The notes beneath the pieces are model-generated. The model made no database searches. It saw nothing but the letters and a program-made list of their open reading frames with translations, and was not told where the DNA came from. Below, piece after piece: positions 1 through 8,800 of a stretch of 21,605 bases of DNA. Position numbers and translations under genes: made by a program. Origin of the DNA: a virus; the IMG/VR virus record IMGVR_UViG_3300028376_000046, positions 1-21,605 of that record; one strand, written 5' to 3'. Each line of letters opens with the position of its first letter. Positions within the stretch are counted from its first letter, which is position 1.

Positions 1-1
1 T

Positions 2-427
2 ATTACTGGCGACTTCACTGTAGAGAACGAAAGTGACGGTCGTTATTGGATAGCAGCAATTCATTACTTACGAAGTGTTACAAAAATGTTTTATGGCAAC
101 GGTGAAAATTCCGGACAGCCGCCACCAAGGGTCTTATTAAACGGCTACGGTGATTTTGTGTTTAACAACGTCCCTTGCGTAGTAACAAATTTTACAGTAG
201 ACTTACCGTCTGATGTAGATTATATTGCTGTTCCTATGAACGTAACGGCACCACTTGCTGGTGACGGTCGTTCTGGCAACAACGGTCAAGGCACTGCTTG
301 GGTTCCGAGCTCTAGTCTTATTACTGTTACTGTGATGCCTACTTACAGTAGGTCAGCGGTATCTAAGTTTAACCTAAACGACTTTGTAAACGGGTCGTAC
401 ATAACCAAAGGCGGAGGCTTTATCTAA
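2..427 (+). CDS. Baseplate/tail-tube junction protein, gp48/gp54-like (C-terminal part)
   Basis: The frame is open from the left edge, so the true start lies outside the window; the ATG at 86 is internal, because the preceding 28 codons read as ordinary protein (RYWIAAIHYLRSVTKMFYG). The 141 residues seen contain LNGYGDFVFNNVPCVVTNF, DVDYIAVP, VPSSSLITVTVMPTYSR and end in KGGGFI, a pattern I associate with T4-like tail-tube/baseplate junction proteins. Such proteins sit on top of the hub and start polymerisation of the tail tube. The family is inferred from pattern memory plus position: it lies directly before gp53, hub, spike, gp25 and gp6 genes. I cannot separate gp48 from gp54, since both share the tube-like fold, and most of the protein is missing. 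The stop codon shares one base with the next start (TAATG), which suggests translational coupling. Confidence 0.6.
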   Translation: MTGDFTVENESDGRYWIAAIHYLRSVTKMFYGNGENSGQPPPRVLLNGYGDFVFNNVPCVVTNFTVDLPSDVDYIAVPMNVTAPLAGDGRSGNNGQGTAWVPSSSLITVTVMPTYSRSAVSKFNLNDFVNGSYITKGGGFI

Positions 428-729
428 TGGCAAAGTACGCACCAACTAGTCCATGGGCAGACACAAGAATTACCAACCTCGGAGCACTTGACGTGTTGAC
501 AATACGTGCTGTTCCTGCAGAAAGCGATGATGCAAAATATACCTTAGAAACCCAGTACACTTATCGTCCAGATTTATTAGCATACGACATTTACGGGTCA
601 CCGAAATTATGGTGGGTTTTTGCACAGCGTAACATGGACGTAATTAAAGATCCAGTGTATGATATGGTTGCAGGAACTACAATATATCTGCCTAAAGCAG
701 ATACGTTAAAAGACCTTTTAGGAATATAA
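427..729 (+). CDS. 53: Baseplate wedge subunit, gp53-like (LysM-like fold)
   Basis: This 100-residue protein carries the gp53-type core: YTYRPDLLAYDIYGSPKLWW (residues ~44-63), VFAQRNMDVIKDPVYDMVAG and TTIYLP near the end. This arrangement of an aromatic patch, xRN, IxDP and a final IYLP strand resembles a LysM-type fold. In T4, gp53 (196 residues) bridges neighbouring wedges and completes the hub-wedge ring; the present protein is about half that length and keeps mainly the LysM-like part, as in other marine T4-like phages. The start at 427 overlaps the upstream stop by one base and has GGAGG at 413-417, nine bases upstream. The stop (727-729) directly abuts the next start. Identification is from motif recognition and synteny. 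Confidence 0.82.
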   Translation: MAKYAPTSPWADTRITNLGALDVLTIRAVPAESDDAKYTLETQYTYRPDLLAYDIYGSPKLWWVFAQRNMDVIKDPVYDMVAGTTIYLPKADTLKDLLGI

Positions 730-3444
730 ATGTCAAGAGTAGACAGAATTCAAGAGAATAAAGCAAGAACGCTATCCCAGTTAACTGGGTCTGATAACAC
801 TGACACGTCAGGTGTGCGCCCAGGTCAATTCCCAGCTTCTTCGGGCGATGTTGATAACAACGACGACATAAGAGTCATTGACTCAATAGGAGACACGCTA
901 TCTGATGTATCAACTGGAATAAGTTCAGCAGCGTCGTCTGCTTTTACGTCGTTGAAGGATTTTGGTAGCGGCATCCTTTCAACCAAAAGTAAAGAAGAAC
1001 GTGCAAACGAGTTTAAAAACAAAAAAACTAGTTCAACAAGACCAGGTAACAGTGCCACAATAGATCCTACAACGAAATCTTCAGGACCGTATTCGGGCGG
1101 AACGTCTGCTAAGATCTCAATGAGAGATGCGTTATCTAACGGAATCCCTTCTGCGGACCCAGAGGAGAAAAATCCGCCAGGCGCCAATAATTCAATACCG
1201 AATCAGTTAGAAGACTTCGCAACTTATAATTGCGTGTTTACACTAGGAGTACTATCACCTAGCAGTATAAATGATCCACAGAACAGTTACAGAAAGAAAG
1301 GAGCAACCTACACTATCTTGCGTTCTGGTGGTGGCGGGATCGACCAGAACCGAATTACAAATGGATTTGAACTTGAGGGAAATTTAGAATATTTTATTGA
1401 TGACTTTAGTATGGAGTCTATACTCAGTCCTAACCAAAAAACAGGTATTGCTCTAGGTACTAGAATATCGTTTAAGGTCCATGAGCCTTATAGTTTAGGT
1501 ATTTTTTTACAGAGTTTAGAAATTGCAGCAATAAAAGCAGGCTATAAAAATTACCTTAAAGCTCCTTACTTACTCGAACTTAATTTCTTTGGATGGGACG
1601 AGTTTAATAATGCAAGGCCAGTAGATTATGCAAGCAGAAAATTACCTCTTCAATTGAAAAGTGTTGAGTTTGATGTCGACAGCGGCGGCTCAGTTTATAC
1701 AGTAGAAGGAGTACCGTGGAACGAACAGTCGTTCACTGACGAAGTCCAAAGAATTAAAGACCCAGTTGAAATACGAGGCGCATCAGTTGCAGAAGCACTT
1801 TCTTTCGGTGAACAGAGTTTAACGGCAATTATTAACCAGAAGCAACGAGAAATAGCAGAAAAAGATTCGCTGCCAATTAACGACCTGTACGTAATTAGGT
1901 TTCCAAAGTCAAGGGTCAAAGCCGGAACGGCAGGAAGTAGTCCAACCGACAATTTAAGTGCTACAGTAAGCAAAGAAGATTTTTCAAATAGCTCTGTTAT
2001 AAGCACCGACCAGTTTAAAAGTCGTATAGGAGACTACTTTAATTCTGCTGGGCAGCAAGCCAATAACAACATATACCAGACGTTAGTTGGCGAGTCAACT
2101 ACTGATGTTAACAAGATTGGCAGCAGCAAGATGGTTGAAGATTATAATCAAGGCAGCAATCATCCGTTTCCACGAAGCCTGTATACTTACGATGAAGAAA
2201 CACAGGTATACAGTCGTAAAGGTATTGAACTAAGCCTAAGCGACGACGAGCGTGTCTTTAAATTTCCACAAGGAATGACTATACAAAAAATTATTGAAGA
2301 GATAGTTCTTATCAGTAATTACGGAGCAAACGCTACTAAAGCATTAGATAAAGAAGGCATGGCGACTTGGTTTAAGGTCGAGACAGAGTGCTATATTCTT
2401 GACAGCGTTGAAGTTGAAGAAGCAATAGGTAGAAAGCCTAAGGTATTTGTGTATAACGTTGTTCCTTATAGAGTAAACGGTGCTATTACTGGGGCGCCGA
2501 ACAAAGGTAATCCAGGCGCTGCAGAACGAGAAAAGCAAGTATCTAAAAGATACAGCTACATTTACAGCGGTGAAAATAAAGATATCCTCAGCTTTGATAT
2601 TCAGTTTAGAACAGCATTTTTTGAAACAATAAGAGCAGACCGTGGCGACGAACAATATTCACAGTCTAGAAACCAAGAAGATGAGAAAACAGAGAAAGGT
2701 GTTGATAATTCGCCGGGTGATATAGACCCGGCGTACAGTGTTGAAACCGTTTCCGAAACAGGCTTGTATATAGGCGGCGGAAGCGAAACAAACGCTAAGA
2801 TAAACTTAGCAAAACAGTTTCACAATACACTGCTAAACAGTAACGCAGACTTAATTACTGCTAACGTAGTAATATGGGGAGATCCGTATTACCTGCCAGA
2901 CAGCGGCATGGGGAATTATTCATCAAGGAATAGTGGACTGAAGGCTACTTTGACAGAAGACGGATCTATAGACTATCAACGAAACGAAGTTGACGTATTA
3001 ATAAACTTTAGAACGCCGGTAGACTATAAACCAACCGGCGAAATGTCCTTCCAGTCTGATACAACTACAATTAACGGATTTAGTGGCTTTTATAAAGTAA
3101 CTAGAGTAGAGTCGACTATTAGCAGAAACAAGTTTACTCAGTCATTAGAGCTCATACGTCGCAGAAACCAGTCACTCGACGGTATCGGAGGCAACTCTAT
3201 TGTCGAAAAGCAGAACCCTTCGACAGGTAACACTACCGCCGGACGTCCAGGACAAACTGGATCAGCAACACCGTCAGGCAGAACAAGTAGCGGCCCTGGA
3301 GCAGCCGGCGCATTGGCAGCCGAACAAGCCGCTGATGAACAAGCTGCAACAATACCGCCTAAGCCTGACAATGCTCCTATAAGCGTCAGGCCAGGTCAGA
3401 GTCCGAGTGGCACAAGACCAGTAACACGCCCTGGTCAAGGATAA
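730..3444 (+). CDS. Large baseplate hub-like structural protein (gp27 role inferred)
   Basis: This is a 904-residue protein. Residues 1-150 are rich in Ser, Thr, Asp, Gly and Lys and look disordered. A folded core runs from about 158 to 815: NGFELEGNLEYFIDDFSME (211-229), a segment with KVHEPYSLGIFLQSL, KAPYLLELNFFGWDEFN (277-293) and, near the C-terminus, GFYKVTRVESTISRNKFTQ (786-804). The last ~90 residues are again low complexity (Pro, Gly, Ala, Thr). RPGQ occurs four times, once in the N-terminal tail (30-33) and three times in the C-terminal tail (839, 887, 900). Position between gp53 and the gp5-like spike, and the tail-tube-like beta pattern with a YKVxxVxS segment at the end, suggest the hub that holds the spike. 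T4 gp27 has 391 residues, so this would be a much larger analogue. The function is inference; the gene itself is certain. TAGGA at 719-723 gives a good ribosome binding site. Confidence 0.6.
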   Translation: MSRVDRIQENKARTLSQLTGSDNTDTSGVRPGQFPASSGDVDNNDDIRVIDSIGDTLSDVSTGISSAASSAFTSLKDFGSGILSTKSKEERANEFKNKKTSSTRPGNSATIDPTTKSSGPYSGGTSAKISMRDALSNGIPSADPEEKNPPGANNSIPNQLEDFATYNCVFTLGVLSPSSINDPQNSYRKKGATYTILRSGGGGIDQNRITNGFELEGNLEYFIDDFSMESILSPNQKTGIALGTRISFKVHEPYSLGIFLQSLEIAAIKAGYKNYLKAPYLLELNFFGWDEFNNARPVDYASRKLPLQLKSVEFDVDSGGSVYTVEGVPWNEQSFTDEVQRIKDPVEIRGASVAEALSFGEQSLTAIINQKQREIAEKDSLPINDLYVIRFPKSRVKAGTAGSSPTDNLSATVSKEDFSNSSVISTDQFKSRIGDYFNSAGQQANNNIYQTLVGESTTDVNKIGSSKMVEDYNQGSNHPFPRSLYTYDEETQVYSRKGIELSLSDDERVFKFPQGMTIQKIIEEIVLISNYGANATKALDKEGMATWFKVETECYILDSVEVEEAIGRKPKVFVYNVVPYRVNGAITGAPNKGNPGAAEREKQVSKRYSYIYSGENKDILSFDIQFRTAFFETIRADRGDEQYSQSRNQEDEKTEKGVDNSPGDIDPAYSVETVSETGLYIGGGSETNAKINLAKQFHNTLLNSNADLITANVVIWGDPYYLPDSGMGNYSSRNSGLKATLTEDGSIDYQRNEVDVLINFRTPVDYKPTGEMSFQSDTTTINGFSGFYKVTRVESTISRNKFTQSLELIRRRNQSLDGIGGNSIVEKQNPSTGNTTAGRPGQTGSATPSGRTSSGPGAAGALAAEQAADEQAATIPPKPDNAPISVRPGQSPSGTRPVTRPGQG

Positions 3445-3452
3445 GGATTATA

Positions 3453-5330
3453 ATGCCAAGAGAAACTAGAAGTAGCGCATATCGGTCGTTAAAAGAACTT
3501 GGATTTACCGGGTCCGGGCCATTTGAAGCAGTTGTCGTAAGCCACCTTGATCCTGGTTATATGGGCTCTCTCAAAGTTGATTTATTGCGTAAAAATAAAT
3601 CAGGGTCGTTCAAGGAAAGAGCAGGTACTACTATAGATGTTAGCTACCTAAGTCCTTTCTACGGTGTTACGAACAAGGATCACGCCACGGCCAATGACGG
3701 ATACGAAAACACACAAAAGTCATATGGCATGTGGATGGTTCCGCCTGATTCAGGAACACGAGTTCTTGTAATTTTTGCTGAGGGCGACATCTCTCGAGGC
3801 TATTGGATCGGATGCATACAAGACCAGTACATGAACTTCATGGTTCCTGATGGCAGGGCTAGCACAGAGGTTACAACAGAAGGGACCCCCGGCGACCTTA
3901 AAGGAAAGAAACTACCAGTAGGTGAGTACAACAAACGTACTACATCTGAAAACAAAGACCCTACATTATATGCAAAGCCTTACAATACAGATTTTTCTGC
4001 ATCACTTGTAGCGTCAGGTCTGATAGATGACGAGAATAGAGGAACGACAACTACCAGTGCACGACGTGAAGTGCCTAGTGCTGTATTTGGTATTAGCACT
4101 CCTGGGCCTATCGATAAACGACAAGGCGCGCTAAAGGGACAGTACGGTGAGTTCGAAGCAAAAGCCAACGTCTTTGTTAACAGACTGGGTGGCTCTAGTT
4201 TTGTAATGGATGACGGCGATGATAAGTTTATTCGCAAAACCCCAGCAAGCGAAGGCCCTCCTGAATATTCAAATGTTGAAAAAGGTGAAACTGCCGGCGA
4301 CCGTACTATTCCTCAAAACGAAGTATTTAGGTTGCGTACCAGAACTGGTCATCAGATTCTTATGCATAATTCTGAGGATTTAATCTACATAGGTAATGCT
4401 CGTGGCACGTCGTGGATTGAGCTGTCTAGCAATGGTAAGATAGATATTTACGCTAATGATAGCATAAGTGTGCATTCAGATCAAGACATAAATTTCACTG
4501 CTGACAGAGATATGAATATTGAAGCAGGTCGCAATATAAACATGCGTGCTAGAGGACGTGATAAAAAAGGCGAAGATCTACCAGATGGCGGCAATATTCA
4601 AATGGAAAGCAAGAAAGATACACACATTCTTGTTGAAGAAAATATGAAAGTAGATGTAAAAATGCAGCAGGACACTACAGTTGGCGCAGATCGTTTCCTT
4701 ACTGTAGTAGGTGATATGCATACAAAAGTTGATACATCTATCTTCGAATTAGCAGCTACTGACATTAATAAGAAAGCAGGCGCAAACATTAATATTGAAT
4801 CAGGCGCAAATACTAATTCTCTTTCCGGAGCAGCAACAAACCTAGAAGCAGGAGCAGTGTTTAATGCTCTAGCTGGAGCCGCAATGAATCTTAATAGTTC
4901 AGCTGGGACAAATATTCTAAGTGACGGAATAGTTGCTATAGACGGGTCTCTAACACACCTTAACAGTGGGCTCGCAGGGCCAGCAGCGCCAGCATCACCT
5001 GCAATAGACGCACAGCCTGCAACGGTGTTTGAGCCGCTCTTAGTGCACACTAACAGCCAGATACTTCCTGAAGATATGTCTAAAGTAACAGTAGAATCGA
5101 TAGTAAAACGGATGCCGAGTCACGAACCGTGGGCACAGCACGAGAACCTAATGCCCAAGGACTTTCTGCCAGAAAAAACTGATATAACTGTTGCGGCACC
5201 TATTGAAGATGCAGAGTATATCAAGTCTACAGACACGTTTAGAAAGAACCGAACCACGGCAGGAACCGGAGTAGGAATTGCTGCTCAGTCAAGCCAACAA
5301 GACGAGAAAAGCATACCGAGTAGAGGCTAA
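3453..5330 (+). CDS. 5: Central spike / baseplate hub protein, gp5-like, without lysozyme domain
   Basis: This 625-residue protein has an N-terminal OB-fold region (about 20-135) with GPFEAVVVSHLDPGYMGSLK, YGMWMVPPDSGTRVLVIFAE and GYWIGCIQD, as in gp5/VgrG spikes. The middle includes RLGGSSFVMDDGDD and RTRTGHQILMHNSEDLIYIG, typical of the entry into the spike helix. Two arrays of eight-residue repeats follow: 336-367 (DSISVHSD, QDINFTAD, RDMNIEAG, RNINMRAR) and 444-499 (ANINIESG, ANTNSLSG, AATNLEAG and further copies). These build the triple-stranded beta-helix needle. An Ala/Pro linker and a tail with RMPSHEPWAQHEN close the protein. T4 gp5 (575 residues) carries a lysozyme domain between OB fold and helix; I see no lysozyme-like stretch here. 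AAGGA at 3443-3447, five bases before the ATG, supports this start. Confidence 0.88.
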   Translation: MPRETRSSAYRSLKELGFTGSGPFEAVVVSHLDPGYMGSLKVDLLRKNKSGSFKERAGTTIDVSYLSPFYGVTNKDHATANDGYENTQKSYGMWMVPPDSGTRVLVIFAEGDISRGYWIGCIQDQYMNFMVPDGRASTEVTTEGTPGDLKGKKLPVGEYNKRTTSENKDPTLYAKPYNTDFSASLVASGLIDDENRGTTTTSARREVPSAVFGISTPGPIDKRQGALKGQYGEFEAKANVFVNRLGGSSFVMDDGDDKFIRKTPASEGPPEYSNVEKGETAGDRTIPQNEVFRLRTRTGHQILMHNSEDLIYIGNARGTSWIELSSNGKIDIYANDSISVHSDQDINFTADRDMNIEAGRNINMRARGRDKKGEDLPDGGNIQMESKKDTHILVEENMKVDVKMQQDTTVGADRFLTVVGDMHTKVDTSIFELAATDINKKAGANINIESGANTNSLSGAATNLEAGAVFNALAGAAMNLNSSAGTNILSDGIVAIDGSLTHLNSGLAGPAAPASPAIDAQPATVFEPLLVHTNSQILPEDMSKVTVESIVKRMPSHEPWAQHENLMPKDFLPEKTDITVAAPIEDAEYIKSTDTFRKNRTTAGTGVGIAAQSSQQDEKSIPSRG

Positions 5331-5336
5331 ATACTA
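5328..5336 (+). promoter_or_regulatory. Candidate late-promoter core TAAATACTA at the gp5/gp25 junction
   Basis: TAAATACTA matches the right part of the T4 late promoter consensus TATAAATACTA; the two preceding bases (GC at 5326-5327) do not match. Its TAA is also the stop codon of the spike gene. With T4 spacing, transcription would start at about 5339, the A of the gp25 ATG, giving a leaderless message. It may therefore be a chance overlap or a weak promoter. Confidence 0.3.
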
Positions 5337-5338
5337 CC

Positions 5339-5791
5339 ATGAGCTCATTAGAGAAGAATCTTTACAAAAGAGTACAATCCAAGCGAGAGGGTGGAGCAGC
5401 AGCAACACGTTCTGTTCCTAATACCGTCTACCGCGGCCTTAGCACAGTCAATCCGGAAAACGACGGGTTCCGTCTGTATGACGTTGCTATAATCAAACAA
5501 GATTTGATTAATCATTTTAATATTCGCCAAGGTGAAAAGTTAGAGAATCCTGAATTCGGAACTATCATTTGGGAAGTTCTTTATGAGCCCCTTACAGAAG
5601 CACTTAAACAGGTTATTATCGAAGACGTTGAAACTATTATTAACAGTGATCCAAGAGTTGCGGTAGACAGAGTTATTGTCGACGATTATTTTAACGGCCT
5701 ACAAATCGAGTGTGTTCTTACCTTCCTAGATTACAACATCTCTGAGCAGCTTCGCTTCCAATTCGACGAAGCTAATGGATTAATTGCGTAA
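5339..5791 (+). CDS. 25: Baseplate wedge / sheath initiator, gp25-like (GPW_gp25 family)
   Basis: This 150-residue protein belongs to the family that includes T4 gp25 (132 residues) and T6SS TssE. It sits at the inner wedge core beside gp6 and provides the attachment point for the first sheath ring. Visible hallmarks are IRQGEKLENPEFG, aligning with the RKGxxxFDPEFG segment of gp25 (PEFG at 71-74), then LYEPLTEA and SDPRVAVDRVIV. The conserved EPR core motif appears as D104-P105-R106, a Glu-to-Asp change. The first ~40 residues are a basic, Ala/Arg-rich extension with no obvious counterpart in T4. The protein has no internal Met, so the ATG at 5339 is the only ATG start that keeps the domain. 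AGAGG at 5322-5326 is 12 bases upstream, a rather long spacing, so coupling to the spike gene is likely. Confidence 0.9.
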   Translation: MSSLEKNLYKRVQSKREGGAAATRSVPNTVYRGLSTVNPENDGFRLYDVAIIKQDLINHFNIRQGEKLENPEFGTIIWEVLYEPLTEALKQVIIEDVETIINSDPRVAVDRVIVDDYFNGLQIECVLTFLDYNISEQLRFQFDEANGLIA

Positions 5792-5814
5792 TAATATACG
5801 CGGTTTTCTCTTTC
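5782..5814 (+). terminator. Candidate intrinsic terminator after gp25
   Basis: AATTGCGTA (5782-5790) pairs with TACGCGGTT (5797-5805) around the loop ATAATA. This gives a nine-base-pair stem with two G-U wobbles and a perfect GCGTA/TACGC core, followed by the pyrimidine/T-rich tract TTCTCTTTC. The stem covers the last codons and the stop of gp25. The stem is modest in GC, so termination may be partial. Confidence 0.5.
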
Positions 5815-5815
5815 A

Positions 5816-5826
5816 AATAAATACTA
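5816..5826 (+). promoter_or_regulatory. T4-type late promoter upstream of gp6
   Basis: AATAAATACTA matches TATAAATACTA at 10 of 11 positions (7 of 8 in the TATAAATA core). With T4 geometry (core from -13 to -6) the start point would be about 5829. This leaves a 17-base leader that contains the gp6 Shine-Dalgarno. It lies directly behind the candidate terminator, in the only real intergenic gap of the window. It would be read by the host RNA polymerase with a phage gp55-type sigma factor, by analogy with T4. Confidence 0.7.
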
Positions 5827-5833
5827 CAATAAC

Positions 5834-5839
5834 AGAGGA
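5834..5839 (+). promoter_or_regulatory. Strong Shine-Dalgarno of gp6
   Basis: AGAGGA lies six bases before the ATG at 5846 and is the best ribosome binding site in the window. It fixes the gp6 start and fits a separately transcribed leader. Confidence 0.75.
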
Positions 5840-5845
5840 AAGCAC

Positions 5846-8800
5846 ATGTCAGCCACAGATAGACAGAATCGATTACTGGTAGCAGAGGACTGGAAAAGAG
5901 TATACCAGACCTTCCGTAATGCAGATTTTCAGAGTTACGATTTTGACAATCTAAGACGCACAATGATTTCTTACTTGCGTGAGAACTATCCAGAAGACTT
6001 CAACGATTATATTGAATCGTCGGAGTACCTTGCGCTAATTGATCTAATTGCATTCCTAGGACAAAACCTATCGTTTCGTATAGATCTAAACGCTAGAGAA
6101 AACTTTTTAGAACTTGCTGAACGTCGTGAAAGTGTACTGCGTCTTGCAAGACTTATTAGCTACAATCCAAGCAGAAATCAAGCAGCTAACGGCTTCTTAA
6201 AGTTTACTGCCGTGCGTACATCAGAAGATCTTATTGATAGCAACGGCATTAACCTCAAAGGGCAATCGATCCAATGGAACGACAGCACCAACGCCAACTG
6301 GTTTGAACAATTTATTAAGGTAATCAACACTGCACTTCCTCTCAATGGTGTATTTGGCCAGCCTGACAAAAAAGAAGACGTTGCAGGTATTCCTACCGAA
6401 CAGTATCGAGTTAATGGGTTGAACACAACTGTTCCAATTTATAGCTTCCAGAAAGCGGTTGAAGGGAAAAGCACTCCGTTTCAGATTGTGCCTACCGATA
6501 TTGTTGACGGTAATTTAGTTGAAGAACCGCCGCTTGCTGGCAATAACTTTTCATTCATTTATAAAAATGACGGCCGCGGTCCAAGCAGCACAAACTCTGG
6601 ATTCTTTGCTCATTTCCGCCAGGGCATACTTGACAATGGTCAGTTTACGGTTACACAGCCAGTGGCAAATCAAACTGTTGCTGTTGACACAACTAACATC
6701 AACGACACTGACGTCTGGCTTTATAAGCTAGATGCAAACGGCAACGAACAAGAGCTATGGACTAAAGTAGCCAGTGTTGAAGGCAATAACATTATCTACA
6801 ATAGCATCAACAACAATATTAGAAATGTGTTTAGTGTTTTAACCAGAGTTGATGACAGAATTAACTTGATCTTCTCTGATGGGGTATTCGGTGAATTGCC
6901 AAAAGGTAACTTTAGAACCTACTACCGCGTTAGTGAAAACAGAAGTATGATTATTACTCCTGCGGCACTATCAGGTATTAACTTTAGTATACCGTACCTA
7001 AGTAAGCAAGGTAAACAAGAAGAAATTACATTTACTGTTAGTCTACAGACCACGGTATCAAACTCAACAGTAAGCGAGACTAACGCTAGTATTAAAGCTA
7101 ATGCTCCTGCAACTTACTACACTCAAAACAGAATGATTACTGGTGAAGATTACAACGTAGCTCCTTTAGCAGTAAGTCAAGAGATTGTAAAAGTTAAGAG
7201 TGTTAACCGTACATCAAGTGGTATTTCGCGTTACTTTGACTTAATAGATGCAACCGGAAAATACAGTAGCACTAACTTATACGGCAATGACGGCATTGTT
7301 TATAAAGAATTTATTGATAGAACTACATCGTTTTCCTTCCAAACTCAAACCGACATTGAAGGTGTTGTAATTAACGAAATCGAACCTATTTTTAAAGACA
7401 AAAGAGTGAATCACTTTTACTTCGATAGATTTCCTGAGATTAATGCAGTTGACTTAAATGTTTACTGGGTATCGGCGACTAAAGACACTAATACATTTAC
7501 AGGATTTTTAAGTAACAACGAAACAACGCCTGAGGATGGATATCAACGGGTAGGAAGTTTTACTTCGACTAGTCTTCGTTATGTAAAAGCCGAGAGCTTA
7601 CTAAAGTTTGTAGCACCAGCCGGACAATACTTTGATAAAAACAATGCGTTGAAGATAGGTTCGCCTAGTGATGTAGGGCACAAAACCGTACTTTGGACCA
7701 AAGTTTTTAACATTGCAGGCAATGGTGTTGACCAGCTAATTACAACTACATCTGGTGCTATAGCACTTAGTGACGATATCCCACAAGGTGCAATTCTAAC
7801 AGAAATACATCCTAAGCTAGCAGGATCGTTGCTTGACGATGTTAAACGCCAACTTATTGATCAGACGTTTGCCTACAATAACTTCGGATTAAGATTTGAC
7901 GTAGAAGATCAGCGGTGGAAGTTAATTAAGGCATCTAACCTAAACGCCAGCGGTGATTTCAACACTGGTTTTGCTGGAGACACAAGTGGCCAAGGCCTTG
8001 ATGCTAGCTGGCTAATCAAGTTTGAAACATCTGGTGAAAGGTATAAAGTTTTTTATCGTGGGCTAAGGTATGTTTTTGAAAGCGACGAAGAGATCAGATT
8101 CTTCTATGATTCGACTGATAAGATTTTTGATAGCCGAACCGGCAAAATTATTAAAGACAAAATCACAGTATTAAACATTAACAAGCAACCTGACAATCCG
8201 TCTCCGTTTACAAATGATTTTACTTGGGAGGTTTTGTCTGAGTATAGAGACAAAGAAGGTTATGTAGACAGTACCCGTGTTGAACTTACGTTCTTTGACA
8301 GCGACGAAGACGGCGTAGTTGATGACCCTGACTTGTTTGAAGACATAGTAGCACCTGATTATGTTGATCCGGAAACAGGGCTTACAACAGTCGTAGATAA
8401 AAAGACTGTTATACAGGAAAAGTATATCACGTCAGCAGGAACTGAAGACTTCCGTTATGTTAACGCTGAAGCCACCGGTATTAGTTTATATAGATCAGAG
8501 AGTGCGCCGGCTGTGCCTTTGGCTAGTGAAAGAGCCAGCGGCGCCATTTATTATTTCCTTGACGTAGATTTGTTTAAGATCTGGGATACTAATACAATGA
8601 CGTTTTCTATAACAAATGATTACAAGGCGTTTACTGGCAGAGATATGCTAAAATTCCAGTATGTACACACTGCGGATTCGAACAATAGAATTGATCCAAG
8701 TGCTAGTAATATTATGGATACATACTTACTAACAAGAGGTTACGACAGACAATATAGACTTTTCCTAGACGGGCAGTTGACAAATCGTCCCCTACCGCCT

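Noticed and set aside
86-427. ATG at 86 as the start of the first gene
   Set aside because: The frame is open to the left edge and the upstream codons continue normal protein sequence, so the gene is cut by the window, not short.
1266-1273. TATAAATG, seven of eight bases of the T4 late promoter core
   Set aside because: It lies inside the hub-like coding region with no gene start close downstream, and lacks the following CTA seen at the good site before gp6.
3200-3382. Plus-strand 60-codon frame inside the end of the hub-like gene
   Set aside because: It is out of frame with the low-complexity C-terminal tail, has no convincing start signal and no recognisable content.
3858-4450. Lysozyme domain in the spike protein, as in T4 gp5
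   Set aside because: The residues between OB fold and beta-helix show no muramidase-like Glu/Asp/Thr layout and instead lead smoothly into the spike-helix entry motif.
825-5050. Reverse-strand open frames opposite the hub-like and spike genes (up to 150 codons)
   Set aside because: They lie entirely over well-supported plus-strand genes, lack recognisable motifs and ribosome binding sites, and look like codon-usage shadows.
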